Source: Nostoc sp. NMS9
Lineage (GTDB): Bacteria; Cyanobacteriota; Cyanobacteriia; Cyanobacteriales; Nostocaceae
Length of the DNA: 35,941 nucleotides
Direction of reading: 5' to 3'
NCBI RefSeq assembly: GCF_017114995.1
Contig: NZ_JABXKL010000064.1
Span: 1-35,941 of the forward strand
Every line of letters starts with the position of its first letter. Within the stretch, counting starts at the first letter, position 1. Both the position numbers and the translations under genes were made by a program. A model generated the notes under the pieces. That model searched no databases. It was not told where the DNA came from and saw only the letters and a program-made list of their open reading frames with translations. Shown here one piece after another: positions 16,629-24,919 of the stretch.

Positions 16629-16833
16629 GTTTCAACCCTCCCTAATAAAAATTATGATAACCCAGCCAGTAGCTGGAGGGTTATTGCGACCTGGGGATTG
16701 AAAACTTCAGCATCGCGGAGGACACCTTTCAACCCACCCAGTAGCTGGAGGGTTTTTGTGACAGTTACCAGACTAACAATCCTCCCTAACCGGACTCTTT
16801 CAACCCACCCACTAGCTGGAGGGTTATTGCGAC
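16629..16833 (-). CRISPR. Degenerate type V-K-like CRISPR mini-array with atypical terminal repeat
   Basis: Two full 37-bp repeats lie at 16797-16833 and 16726-16762. They differ at three positions (ACTAGC/AGTAGC, TTATTG/TTTTTG, GCGAC/GTGAC). The minus strand starts GTCGCAATAACCCTCC and ends GGGTGGGTTGAAAG, the V-K form. Spacers are 34 bp (16763-16796) and 35 bp (16691-16725). The third repeat (16629-16690) keeps the 5' part GTCGCAATAACCCTCCAGCT and the 3' part GGGAGGGTTGAAAC, separated by about 25 extra bases. This atypical repeat is nearest the transposon end. The spacer-like sequence behind it begins AGAGCGCTACGTTGATATTA. No cas12k or tracrRNA was recognised nearby. Confidence 0.75.
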
Positions 16834-16845
16834 TTGCCCTCCACA

Positions 16846-16880
16846 AGAAGGGATGTCTACGACGGGCTACGCCTACACAG
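16846..16880. repeat. Short interspersed repeat
   Basis: GGATGTCTACGACGGGCTAC then GCCTACACAGCCATCC is a variant of the common cyanobacterial repeat GCGATGCCTACGGCGGGCTA. A related piece lies at 34070-34095. Confidence 0.4.
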
Positions 16881-16909
16881 CCATCCTTGATTCGGCTTTG
16901 CCTGAGTAG

Positions 16910-17070
16910 CTTTACGATTATTTAAATTTACATTTAATTCCTAAAGACCGAGAGTTATGGAAGCTAGAAAACTATGAACAGTTTATTGCAGCTAGAAAAA
17001 AACTGATTTTAGAAAAATTTGGCTTTATGATTCAAACCAAGGTTACTGATAGTTTTGCCTGCGGTACGGA
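16910..17070 (+). pseudogene. C-terminal fragment, possibly of a DUF262/GmrSD-like protein
   Basis: A frame following a TAG at 16907 reads YDYLNLHLIPKDRELWKLEN and then YEQFIAARKKLILEKFGFMI. The pattern HLIPkDxxLWkldNyeeFhxARkkLI recalls C-termini of DUF262/DUF1524 restriction-type nucleases. There is no start, and family-like sequence ends at about 17045. As it lies inside the inferred CAST, it may be leftover cargo. Confidence 0.4.
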
Positions 17071-17634
17071 GTCTGCTATTTGCTGCCTCATCTTCATCTA
17101 ATGCCAGTTGCTCTGTCTCCAAACCTTGAGCGTGAGCTTCTCCACTTGCTCTCTGCGGTGTTAATGATAAATCTTTAACCGGACACTATATGCAGATTAA
17201 TGATGCTGATCTATCCAAACCTAGTTGAGTTAGCCCGCAAATACACTTATGGAGCTAGATTAAAATTAGATAATTATATAACCGAAATATTACTGTGATT
17301 TTTGAAAGTTTTTATATATGTAAATGGTTGATTTCAGAGGATATACGGTAACAATAACCAAAGCGATCGCGGTACTTTAATTTTAAGAAATCTTATATTA
17401 TCAGATTAAAAAACTCAGAAAAGATGACGAACACAGAATGTAGAAGCTCAAGCTACTACTCGATTCTAGCCTAAAACTAGTACGGTAAAACTCTGACAAA
17501 TGCCAAACGTAGTTCTCCTTTAAAATATGAAAGCCACTCTCTAGACGTATGCGCGTCTACAGAGGTCTGAGGCTAAAAACCTCTTCTTTCGCACTTCAGG
17601 CTTTAGTGAAGACTTGTGCAATGTGTAGGTTTTT
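17071..17634. other. Long gene-poor stretch upstream of the sensor kinase
   Basis: I see only decayed sequence: short interspersed repeats (GTTTTGCCTGCGGTACGG near 17052, GACGTATGCGCGTCTAC near 17545), an unrecognised 33-codon ORF at 17199-17300, and a HIP1 site near 17363. A promoter for the kinase operon is expected here but no clear -10/-35 pair was identified. Confidence 0.4.
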
Positions 17635-19611
17635 ATGATGGAATTTTTAAATAATTTTTTCTCTACTAGCCAGTTTATTCCCCACGGACATTGCTACCTC
17701 TGGAAACCAGGATTGGTGTGGTTGCATCTGATTTCAGATGTGTTAACTGGACTTGCTTATTATTCAATTCCAGTGATGTTGGTTTATTTTGTCCGTAAAC
17801 GGCGAGATATGCCTTTCGGTTGGATATTCCTAATGTTTGGCACATTCATCGTTGCTTGTGGCACAACTCATTTAATGGATGTGTGGACGCTTTGGTATCC
17901 TACCTATTGGCTATCAGGGTTGCTCAAAGCTATAACTGCTTTTATCTCCGTATTGACGGCTATAGAGCTTGTGCCATTAATGCCGCAGGTGCTAGCTCTA
18001 CCGAGTCCTGCCCAACTAGAGGCTGCAAACTACCAACTAGCAAAAGAAATTGCTGAACGCATACGGACTGAGGAAGTGTTGAGGGAAAACGAACAACGCT
18101 GGCAATTAGCTTTGCGAGGCAATAATGATGGAATTTGGGACTGGAATGTTAAAACCAATGAAGTTTTCTTCTCGGCTCGCTGGAAAGAAATGCTCGGTTA
18201 CGAAGACCACGAAATTTCTAACCATTTAGATGAATGCCTGACACGAGTGCATCCGAACGATCTTGAGTGGGTGAAACAAGCGGTTCAAGATCACTTTGCT
18301 CAGAAAACACCGTTTTACATTACCGAGTATCGAGCTTTATGTAAAGATGGCACCTATAAATGGATTTTAGATCGAGGGCAAGCACTGTGGGATGAAGATG
18401 GTAATGTAGTACGAATGGCAGGATCGCATACTGACATTACCGATCGCAAGCAAGTAGAGGAGACACTAAATAGCCTACTTAACCAACTAGAAAGCATGGT
18501 TGAGGAAAGGACAGCAGAGTTAACAAAAATCAACGAATCACTACACACAGAGATTACTGAACGCCAGCGAATAGAAGAAGCACTGCGAGAGAGCGAACAG
18601 CGATTTCGTGCCGCATTCCATCAAGCTGCTGTTGGTATTGCCCATATCGCAATCGATGGAAGCTGGTTGTTAGTTAATCAGAAGCTTTGCGATATTCTCG
18701 GTTATACACTCGAAGAACTACAGTTGCTAACTTTCCAAGATATTACTCACCCAGATGATCTCAACACTGACCTGAAATATGTTAAGCAGATTTTAGCAGA
18801 TAATATTCAAACTTACTCGATGGAAAAGCGCTATTTCCGCAAAGATAATTCCATAGTTTGGGTTAATCTCACTGTGTCTTTAATGCGCGAATCTAATGGG
18901 GAACCAAAATATTTTATTTCTGTGGTCGAAGATATTAACGAACGGAAAGATGCACAGCGCGAACGCAAGCAGTGGGAGGAGCAAATTAAAGCATCACTAT
19001 TAGAAAAAGAGGTGTTATTAAAAGAAATTTACCATCGGGTCAAAAATAATTTACAAGTTATTTCCAGTCTGCTAAACCTGCAATCTGCCTATATCAAAGA
19101 CAAAGAAGATTTGGTAATATTTCAACAAAGCCAGCAGCGGATTGCATCAATGGCTCTCGTTCACGAAAAATTGTATCAGTCTCAAGACTTAGCAAGGATT
19201 AATTTTGGTGAATATATTCGAGATTTGGTAGCCAGTTTATTTACTGCTTATGAAGTCAATGAAGATGCGATCGCTTTGACAATCAATATCGAAGATTGTA
19301 TTTTTCTCGGTTTAGATACAGCAATTCCTTGTAGCTTAATTATCCATGAACTTGTATCTAATTCTTTAAAATATGCATTTACCAAAGGCAGTAATGGTGC
19401 AATCAATATTGAAATTAAGAAAATAATTAATAAGAATTTAATGCTGATAGTTAGTGATAACGGGATTGGCTTACCATCAAACTTTGATTTTAAAAAAATC
19501 GCATCATTAGGATGGGAGTTGGTAGATGCTTTAACCCATCAGCTAGCAGGAAATATCAATATTACAGGTTCTAGTGGAGTAGAGTGTCAGGTGACATTTC
19601 CTTTACCATAA
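17635..19611 (+). CDS. Ethylene-receptor-like histidine kinase (EBD-PAS-PAS-HisKA_2-HATPase)
   Basis: This 658-residue membrane sensor has an N-terminal three-helix region (about 25-112) that matches the copper-dependent ethylene-binding domain of plant ETR1 and cyanobacterial SynEtr1. Asp35, Tyr42, Ile45, Pro46, Cys75 and His79 correspond, with a constant offset of 10, to ETR1 Asp25, Tyr32, Ile35, Pro36, Cys65 and His69, so the Cu(I) ligands are kept. Two PAS/PAC modules follow (about 150-275 and 320-445) with a coiled coil between. A HisKA_2 dimerisation domain has phospho-acceptor His467 in EIYHRVKNNLQ. The HATPase has SNSLKYAF and DNGIGLP. Unlike Synechocystis SynEtr1/UirS there is no evident GAF. 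The partner is probably the receiver-kinase gene 18 bp downstream. Confidence 0.9.
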   Translation: MMEFLNNFFSTSQFIPHGHCYLWKPGLVWLHLISDVLTGLAYYSIPVMLVYFVRKRRDMPFGWIFLMFGTFIVACGTTHLMDVWTLWYPTYWLSGLLKAITAFISVLTAIELVPLMPQVLALPSPAQLEAANYQLAKEIAERIRTEEVLRENEQRWQLALRGNNDGIWDWNVKTNEVFFSARWKEMLGYEDHEISNHLDECLTRVHPNDLEWVKQAVQDHFAQKTPFYITEYRALCKDGTYKWILDRGQALWDEDGNVVRMAGSHTDITDRKQVEETLNSLLNQLESMVEERTAELTKINESLHTEITERQRIEEALRESEQRFRAAFHQAAVGIAHIAIDGSWLLVNQKLCDILGYTLEELQLLTFQDITHPDDLNTDLKYVKQILADNIQTYSMEKRYFRKDNSIVWVNLTVSLMRESNGEPKYFISVVEDINERKDAQRERKQWEEQIKASLLEKEVLLKEIYHRVKNNLQVISSLLNLQSAYIKDKEDLVIFQQSQQRIASMALVHEKLYQSQDLARINFGEYIRDLVASLFTAYEVNEDAIALTINIEDCIFLGLDTAIPCSLIIHELVSNSLKYAFTKGSNGAINIEIKKIINKNLMLIVSDNGIGLPSNFDFKKIASLGWELVDALTHQLAGNINITGSSGVECQVTFPLP

Positions 19612-19629
19612 ATACACAATTAATAAAAG

Positions 19630-21144
19630 ATGACAAACGCAAAAATTTTAGTTGTGGAAGATGAAGCTATTGTTGCTAAAGACTTACAATATCGGCTTAA
19701 GAAATTTGGTTATACAGTGCCTGCTATTGCTTCTTCAGGAGAAGAAGCGATTAATATAGCAATAGAAATATCTCCAGATTTAGTACTGATGGATATCAAG
19801 CTTAAAGGCTCAATGGACGGGATACAAGCTGCTGAAGAAATCTATAAGCGTTTGGATATTCCAGTAATTTATTTGACTGCTTATGCAGATGAGAACACAT
19901 TGGAAAGAGCTAAGATAACTGAGCCGTTTGCGTACCTACTGAAACCTTTTAAAGAAAGAGAACTACAAACAAATATTGAAATAACTTTGACTAAGCATGG
20001 TTTAGAAAGGCAATTAAAAGTTAATAAAAAATGGCTGGATGCACTTTTAAAAAGTATCAGCGATGGTGTGATTGCTAGTGATTTACAAGATGTAATCACT
20101 TTTATGAATCCGGTCGCGGAAAATCTGACTGGATGGAAACAAGAAGAAGCCTGTGGTAGAAATTCATCAGAAGTATTTAATATTGCTAATGGCGAAACTC
20201 ATAACCCTATTGAAAGTCCGATTATAAAAGTTATTCAAGATGGTATTATCGTTAATCTCCCCGCAGAAACAATTCTTATTACTAAAGATGGTGCAGAAAT
20301 ACCAATTGATGATAGCGCTGCACCGATTAAAGATGACAAAAATAATATTACAGGTGCTGTCTTAGTGTTTCGAGATATTACTGAGCGCAAACTAGCAATT
20401 GAGGCGCATCAAAAGCAAATTGAGCAAGAAAAACTTGTGGTGCAATGGGAAGAGATAAATCAACTCAAAAATGACTTTTTGAATTTAGTTTCTCACGAAC
20501 TGCGATCGCCTCTGAGTAGTATCAAGATGATGATTCAAATGATACAACTATCTAATAATGCTGAGGATGCTCAACGCTATCTAAAAGTAATGGAAAGCGA
20601 GTGCGATCGCGAACTAGAATTAATCAACGATCTACTAGACTTACAACGGCTAGAAAGCTCATCCTATCAAGTTATTACACCTGATACGTTACTCTTACAA
20701 CAGTGGTTACTTTGGGTTATCGAGCCGTTTCAAATCCGTGTTCAAGAACATCAGCAAACTCTACAGCCGAATCTCCCTGCAAATCTTCCACCGCTGGTTT
20801 CAGATGGTATTAGCTTGGAACGCATCATAATAGAATTGCTCAATAATGCCTGTAAATACACACCTGCGGGTGGTGAAATTGTCTTAAGTGTAAGTCACAA
20901 TTCCTCGGAAGCACCTGCAAAAACAATTATTACTGTCAGTAATTCAGCAGAAATTCCGGTAACAGAGTTACCACGGATATTTGATAAATTTTATCGTCTC
21001 CCCAATGCAGATATCTGGAATCAAGGTGGTTCGGGATTAGGTTTATCTATAGTACAGAAATTAGTCGAACAATTGCAAGGAAGCATTCAAGTAGAAAGTA
21101 GCAATGGATGGACTACATTCACTCTTACATTAACTGATTTATAG
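19630..21144 (+). CDS. Response-regulator/PAS/histidine kinase hybrid
   Basis: This 504-residue soluble protein has a receiver domain first (1-120; DE at 11-12, phospho-acceptor Asp55 in LMDIK, then LTAY and LKPF), a PAS domain (about 130-255), a HisKA domain with His289 in SHELRSP, and a HATPase (NNACKYTPAGGE; GSGLGLSIVQKLV). An N-terminal receiver means it accepts phosphate, probably from the ethylene-receptor-like kinase encoded 18 bp upstream, and then controls its own kinase activity. There is no DNA-binding domain, so a further output regulator must be encoded elsewhere. Confidence 0.9.
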   Translation: MTNAKILVVEDEAIVAKDLQYRLKKFGYTVPAIASSGEEAINIAIEISPDLVLMDIKLKGSMDGIQAAEEIYKRLDIPVIYLTAYADENTLERAKITEPFAYLLKPFKERELQTNIEITLTKHGLERQLKVNKKWLDALLKSISDGVIASDLQDVITFMNPVAENLTGWKQEEACGRNSSEVFNIANGETHNPIESPIIKVIQDGIIVNLPAETILITKDGAEIPIDDSAAPIKDDKNNITGAVLVFRDITERKLAIEAHQKQIEQEKLVVQWEEINQLKNDFLNLVSHELRSPLSSIKMMIQMIQLSNNAEDAQRYLKVMESECDRELELINDLLDLQRLESSSYQVITPDTLLLQQWLLWVIEPFQIRVQEHQQTLQPNLPANLPPLVSDGISLERIIIELLNNACKYTPAGGEIVLSVSHNSSEAPAKTIITVSNSAEIPVTELPRIFDKFYRLPNADIWNQGGSGLGLSIVQKLVEQLQGSIQVESSNGWTTFTLTLTDL

Positions 21145-21307
21145 TACAATACGCTTGGGTTAAGCATTTTTTTCTCTTCTCTCTGTTTCCTCTGCGGTAG
21201 CCTGCGGCAAGCCGCTCTGCGTCTACGTTAAAAAAGTTGACTTTGACAAAGAGTTTTAGCCTTAACTTGATATGAGATAATTAAAGCAAATTATTAAATA
21301 TCAAAAA
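21145..21307. other. Intergenic region with a short palindromic repeat
   Basis: It contains TGCGGTAGCCTGCGGCAAGC followed by CGCTCTGCGTCTACG (about 21193-21229), a dispersed cyanobacterial repeat. No clear promoter is seen. Confidence 0.35.
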
Positions 21308-22471
21308 ATGTCATTAACTATATCTTCCACACCTCAAGGTTTTAGTGCATTCATCACTAATTTGGGAATACGAGATACAACTGATGATTTTGTATTTATT
21401 AAATCATCAGTTCCTTGTGTTGCAGATGGAGTCTTCACTCAAAGTCTTTTTGCTGGGCCAAGTGTTACTATTAGCCGTGATAACTTAAAAGATTCACAAG
21501 CACAAGGAATTGTCGTTATATCTAAAAATGCAAATGTAGCTAATGGTTCTGTTGGCATCACTGACGCCCAAGAGGTTCTGCAATTAGTTGCAACTGAAAC
21601 TGGAATTGCTGCACATAATATTGTGATAGCTTCTACAGGTGTAATTGGCAGACGTTACCCCATTGAAAAAATCCGGGCTGGTTTATTAGGATTGGGCAAA
21701 AAATTAACTGATGCTGATTTTCATGCCGCAGCTCGCGGTATTATGACCACCGATACAGTAGCGAAACTAGCTACACGGCAAATAGGAAATGCCAAGCTAG
21801 TAGGAATTGCTAAAGGTGTTGGCATGATTGAGCCTAATATGGCTACCCTCCTAACTTTCTTTTTTACTGACGCTGCAATTTCTGCAAATAACCTTCGTTC
21901 TATTTTTCGCTCTACTATAGATAAAACTTTTAATTGCTTGAGTGTAGACACTGACACTTCTACTAGTGACTCTGCTGTGATTCTTGCTAATGGAATAGCC
22001 GGTGAAGTTTCAGAACCAGATTTTGCTAGTGCATTGCAAGAAGTTGCACAGGAATTAGTGCTGAAAATCGCACGAGATGCAGAAGGTGCTACTAAGATAA
22101 TTGAGGTAACTGTAGATTCAGCAATTAACTATGCACAAGCTAAAACCGTAGCTAAAGCAATTGTAAATTCACCATTAGTAAAAACTGCTGTTTATGGAGC
22201 AGATCCGAATTGGGGAAGAGTTGCTATGGCTATAGGCAAATGTGAAAATGAACAGCAGATCAATCCAGAAAAAGTTGTTATTAGTTTTGATAATGTGAAA
22301 GTTTATCCTAGTAGCTTAACTGAGGAAAATCTAGAACAGTTACGGCAAATTATGTCTAAAGATAAAGTAGATATTCATGTTAGCCTTAATATTGGCGAAT
22401 CCTCTGCAACTGTATGGGGTTGCGATCTTTCAGAGGGTTATATAGAAATTAATGGTAAATACTCAACTTGA
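21308..22471 (+). CDS. argJ: ArgJ-family ornithine/glutamate N-acetyltransferase, OAT2-like
   Basis: This 387-residue Ntn-hydrolase-fold acetyltransferase would move acetyl between N-acetylornithine and glutamate. It self-cleaves before the nucleophile Thr180 in GMIEPNMATLLTFF. Other family marks are STGVIGRRYPIEKI, TDTSTSDSAV and GADPNWGRVAMAIGKC. Several stretches resemble, from memory, Orf6/OAT2 of the Streptomyces clavuligerus clavulanic acid cluster more than housekeeping ArgJ: FTQSLFAGPSV, GIVVISKNANVANG, VDTDTSTSD, and the ending EGYIEINGKYST. It may thus be a second, specialised acetyltransferase. No arginine genes are adjacent, and it has its own upstream region. Housekeeping ArgJ cannot be excluded. 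Confidence 0.85.
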   Translation: MSLTISSTPQGFSAFITNLGIRDTTDDFVFIKSSVPCVADGVFTQSLFAGPSVTISRDNLKDSQAQGIVVISKNANVANGSVGITDAQEVLQLVATETGIAAHNIVIASTGVIGRRYPIEKIRAGLLGLGKKLTDADFHAAARGIMTTDTVAKLATRQIGNAKLVGIAKGVGMIEPNMATLLTFFFTDAAISANNLRSIFRSTIDKTFNCLSVDTDTSTSDSAVILANGIAGEVSEPDFASALQEVAQELVLKIARDAEGATKIIEVTVDSAINYAQAKTVAKAIVNSPLVKTAVYGADPNWGRVAMAIGKCENEQQINPEKVVISFDNVKVYPSSLTEENLEQLRQIMSKDKVDIHVSLNIGESSATVWGCDLSEGYIEINGKYST

Positions 22472-22499
22472 TTAGACCTCTTGCACAAATGCAAAATTT

Positions 22500-22596
22500 G
22501 CCCTCATCCCCCAACCCCTTCTCCCAAAATTGGGAGAAGGGGAGCTAATTTCAAAGTCCCTCTCCCAAGCTTGGGAGAGGGATTTAGGGTGAGGGC
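22500..22596. repeat. Double-hairpin intergenic repeat element
   Basis: Two near-perfect palindromes, CCCCTTCTCCCAA/TTGGGAGAAGGGG (22515-22542) and the exact 24-bp CCCTCTCCCAAG/CTTGGGAGAGGG (22558-22581), lie inside an outer pair GCCCTCA...TGAGGGC. This is a dispersed, non-coding element of the kind frequent in cyanobacteria. It may also end the acetyltransferase transcript. Confidence 0.8.
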
Positions 22597-22668
22597 TTTT
22601 GATTCATTGCGCTCGGCGTTGAAATCTTTGAAGAAAAGTTTGGATAATTATTTATGCTTCCTACAGTC

Positions 22669-22800
22669 ATTGCACCCCACCCCGCCAAAGCTACGCTTTG
22701 TCTCCCTGCCCCTAATCCCCAGAGGGGGCCCCGAGTTCCCTGATGCTTTGGGGAGGGGATTAAGGGGAGCCAGTGCGTTGGGCGGGCAAAGCCCGACTTG
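22669..22800. repeat. GC-rich inverted-repeat element
   Basis: CCCCTAATCCCC (from 22709) pairs with GGGGATTAAGGGG (22755-22767). The element is bounded by CCGCCAAAGC and GCCCGACTTGAAG. It is unlike the AT-rich neighbours in composition and probably an interspersed repeat. Confidence 0.6.
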
Positions 22801-22867
22801 AAGCACCTGGTGTGTGGGGTTCTGCGGGTTTAATAAGTAACAAGCGAACATGATATTATTCAAAATA

Positions 22868-23749
22868 TCAAGGAGAAGTAGTTTTAGAAACTTCTGGACT
22901 ACGAATGATGATATGTCCCTTATCACTTTCTTGAATAGCTAAAACTGACGGTAGCTCATCAGGTCTTGCATTTGAGGACAATGCTCGAAACAAATAAATC
23001 CAGCCGCCACGTTCTAGGAGTAAGCGCCAGACTCTCGGCTGCTTTGGATTGCTGATATCATTATCTTCCCTGCCTCGCAAGTCGTCGAATAAACCGCGAT
23101 CGCCAATTATGCGGTAACCTTTCAAAGACGGATCGGCAAATATATCATCAAGTTTGCGTCCTACAGCAAACTTTTCTTCCGGTGTAATTAAGGCTACAAC
23201 TGGCAAGGTGGAGTTTTGACCAGTGTCTCGTCGTGCATCTGCAAAGCCTTGCCAACGAGCTAACCAAAATATCACAATTAATACCCAGGATACTATTACT
23301 ATCTCATTGACTAGTGATCGCAAAAAATCAACTGAACGCAGTTGTCCAAAACTAAATTCAGCTAGAGATTTGAGCCGTTTAGCTGTCCATGAGCGTTTGT
23401 GTTGAGTAGCAGAGATGATGCGATTCAGTAGTAATTGACTTGCAGAGACTACCGTATCACTGATGATTTTAATTAACCATAACGTTGCCTGAATTGCGAT
23501 CGCAGTGATAAAAAAGGCGATCGCTGTTTTGCAGATTGCCCAGCCATCTCCGAGAAATATTTGCAGGGGAACTATTAAAAAAGACTGTGCAGGTAAGTCG
23601 AGGGTATTGACTTCTAGTTGAAAAAAGTAGAAATATGACCAACGGTAAATCCAGCCTGCAAAGAAAAGCGCCGCACCCAGCAAGCCCAGTACACTGGTGA
23701 ATTTACCTAAAATATTGGTTTCCTGGTTAGGGTTGGGGGTTTGGGTCAT
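22868..23749 (-). CDS. Unrecognised multi-pass membrane protein
   Basis: From ATG at 23749 (MTQTPNPNQETNILGK...) the protein has 293 residues. The frame stays open upstream, but that part is translated repeat DNA, so I chose this start. Hydrophobic segments are at about 16-42, 53-65, 75-100 and 150-170, followed by a soluble C-terminal domain of about 120 residues (EEKFAVGRKLDDIFADPSLK, later RVWRLLLERGGWIYLFRALS). The topology suggests an inner-membrane anchor with a cytosolic domain. I do not recognise the family. It is convergent with the acetyltransferase gene, and both run into GC-rich repeats. Confidence 0.65.
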   Translation of the reverse strand: MTQTPNPNQETNILGKFTSVLGLLGAALFFAGWIYRWSYFYFFQLEVNTLDLPAQSFLIVPLQIFLGDGWAICKTAIAFFITAIAIQATLWLIKIISDTVVSASQLLLNRIISATQHKRSWTAKRLKSLAEFSFGQLRSVDFLRSLVNEIVIVSWVLIVIFWLARWQGFADARRDTGQNSTLPVVALITPEEKFAVGRKLDDIFADPSLKGYRIIGDRGLFDDLRGREDNDISNPKQPRVWRLLLERGGWIYLFRALSSNARPDELPSVLAIQESDKGHIIIRSPEVSKTTSP

Positions 23750-23870
23750 ACGGGATATGGGGGAAACAATGTAGGGTGTGTTACCGCGAAGCGTAACGCA
23801 CCGAGTTATATAGCGTTTCTCGTTTGTATGCAAATACACTCTGACCTCACTTGCATTCCTCTCTCTTAAA

Positions 23871-24031
23871 AGGCTACGGTGTACACACAAGTCTGAAATA
23901 GCTGATTAACCAAGGTTTTACCCCACCCTAACCCTCCCCTTAGAAAGGGGAGGGAATTAAATTTCCTGTTTCCCCCCGAAGATTGGGGGGATTAAGGGGG
24001 GTAATTCGACTTGTGTGTACACCATAGCTCC
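23871..24031. repeat. MITE-like element with 23-bp terminal inverted repeats
   Basis: AGGCTACGGTGTACACACAA GTC (23871-23893) faces GACTTGTGTGTACACCATAG CT (24008 on). Inside are two short GC hairpins (CCCCTTAGAAAGGGG and CCCCCCGAAGATTGGGGGG). It encodes nothing. A related right half with GACTTGTGTGTACACCGTAG lies at 27045-27068, also behind GC hairpins. Confidence 0.7.
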
Positions 24032-24228
24032 TTAAGGCGAGAGGCTTTGAATCTTATTCCTCTTCCCTTGTTGCAGGAAGAGAAGCTTTAAATCTTACTC
24101 CCCAACGCTAGTAGGGAAGGGGCTGTTCTTGTTAGGTCTATATTGCACTCAACTGCAAACCGCTACAGATAAATAATCAGTTTCTTTTGGTGATTTTACG
24201 GAAATTTGGTATAGGCTTTTGAAGTTTA
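24032..24228. other. Intergenic region with short direct repeats
   Basis: GAGGCTTTGAATCTTATTCC and a variant (GAAGCTTTAAATCTTACTCC) lie about 40 bp apart near 24040-24101. No gene is seen. Confidence 0.4.
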
Positions 24229-24867
24229 ATGAGAAAGTTAAATACAGTCAAATATACTGTTAAAGCCATGAAAGCTTTTTTCCAGGGATGGGTTGTGGCA
24301 ATCTTAGTAATGGCAGCAGCGATCGCAGGAAACATCCAAGCTGTAATGAGCCAAAATGTCAAGACGGGAAATTTTTTGTTTGCACAGACACAAATCAAAG
24401 CAGATGAATTAGAACTTCCAGTAGCCTTAGCCTTACCAGAGTTAGCAGAGGTCTTCTTTAAAAAGGGTGAGTCAAGCAGTGGTCGAGTAATAGGAATTGA
24501 TGCACAAGGGCAAGCACTATCAATTCAGCGTAATGGCAAAACTGCCAAAATTCCCCTGAGCCAAATTGCAAGAGTAGTTTTCAAGGAAGAGGCATTGGCT
24601 TACAGAAGTAATAAAAGTCCAATTATCCGGGGTGGGGGAGAACGTCCTACAGGCAAGCCAGTAACTTGGAGTGGTATACCCATAAATAATTTTACTGTAA
24701 AAAATTCTACTCAAGGTCAAGCGGTGGTGAAACTGAAACCACCTGTAGTTTCCACAGCACAGTTGCAGGGTATTCAATCAGTGGCTAGAAATCGGCAATA
24801 TGTGGTAGATGAAATCCAGTTCAATTCGCAACAACAAACGGTCACTATTCTGGCAAAACCTTATTGA
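24229..24867 (+). CDS. Exported hypothetical protein
   Basis: This 212-residue protein has an N-terminal signal-like segment (basic start, hydrophobic GWVVAILVMAAAIAGNIQAV, about 20-40). The rest is soluble, without further membrane helices: VIGIDAQGQALSIQRNGKTA then KIPLSQIARVVF suggests a small beta domain, and the ending is rich in Gln, Val and Lys. ATG at 24268 is an alternative start that still keeps the signal segment. The family is not recognised. It precedes the tandem array and the CHAT gene on the same strand, so a link with that gene is possible. Confidence 0.6.
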   Translation: MRKLNTVKYTVKAMKAFFQGWVVAILVMAAAIAGNIQAVMSQNVKTGNFLFAQTQIKADELELPVALALPELAEVFFKKGESSSGRVIGIDAQGQALSIQRNGKTAKIPLSQIARVVFKEEALAYRSNKSPIIRGGGERPTGKPVTWSGIPINNFTVKNSTQGQAVVKLKPPVVSTAQLQGIQSVARNRQYVVDEIQFNSQQQTVTILAKPY

Positions 24868-24919
24868 GCGTGAATTCTTTCATCTGTAGGGGCGTACATT
24901 TATACCCCTAACCATTTTG

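Noticed and set aside
16534..16833. Interpretation as a type I-B CAST because cas6/cas8 fragments are adjacent
   Set aside because: The repeat form (GGGTGGGTTGAAAG) and the end repeats fit V-K, and the cas fragments lie outside the inferred transposon end.
17199..17300. 33-codon ORF (MLIYPNLVELARKYTYGARL...)
   Set aside because: Protein-like in composition but without family, ribosome binding site or context. It may be another fragment, so only mentioned in the gap entry.
23750..23890. Longer start for the membrane protein at 22868-23749
   Set aside because: The added 47 residues are translated repeat DNA (the MITE end and a short interspersed repeat), so the internal ATG is preferred.
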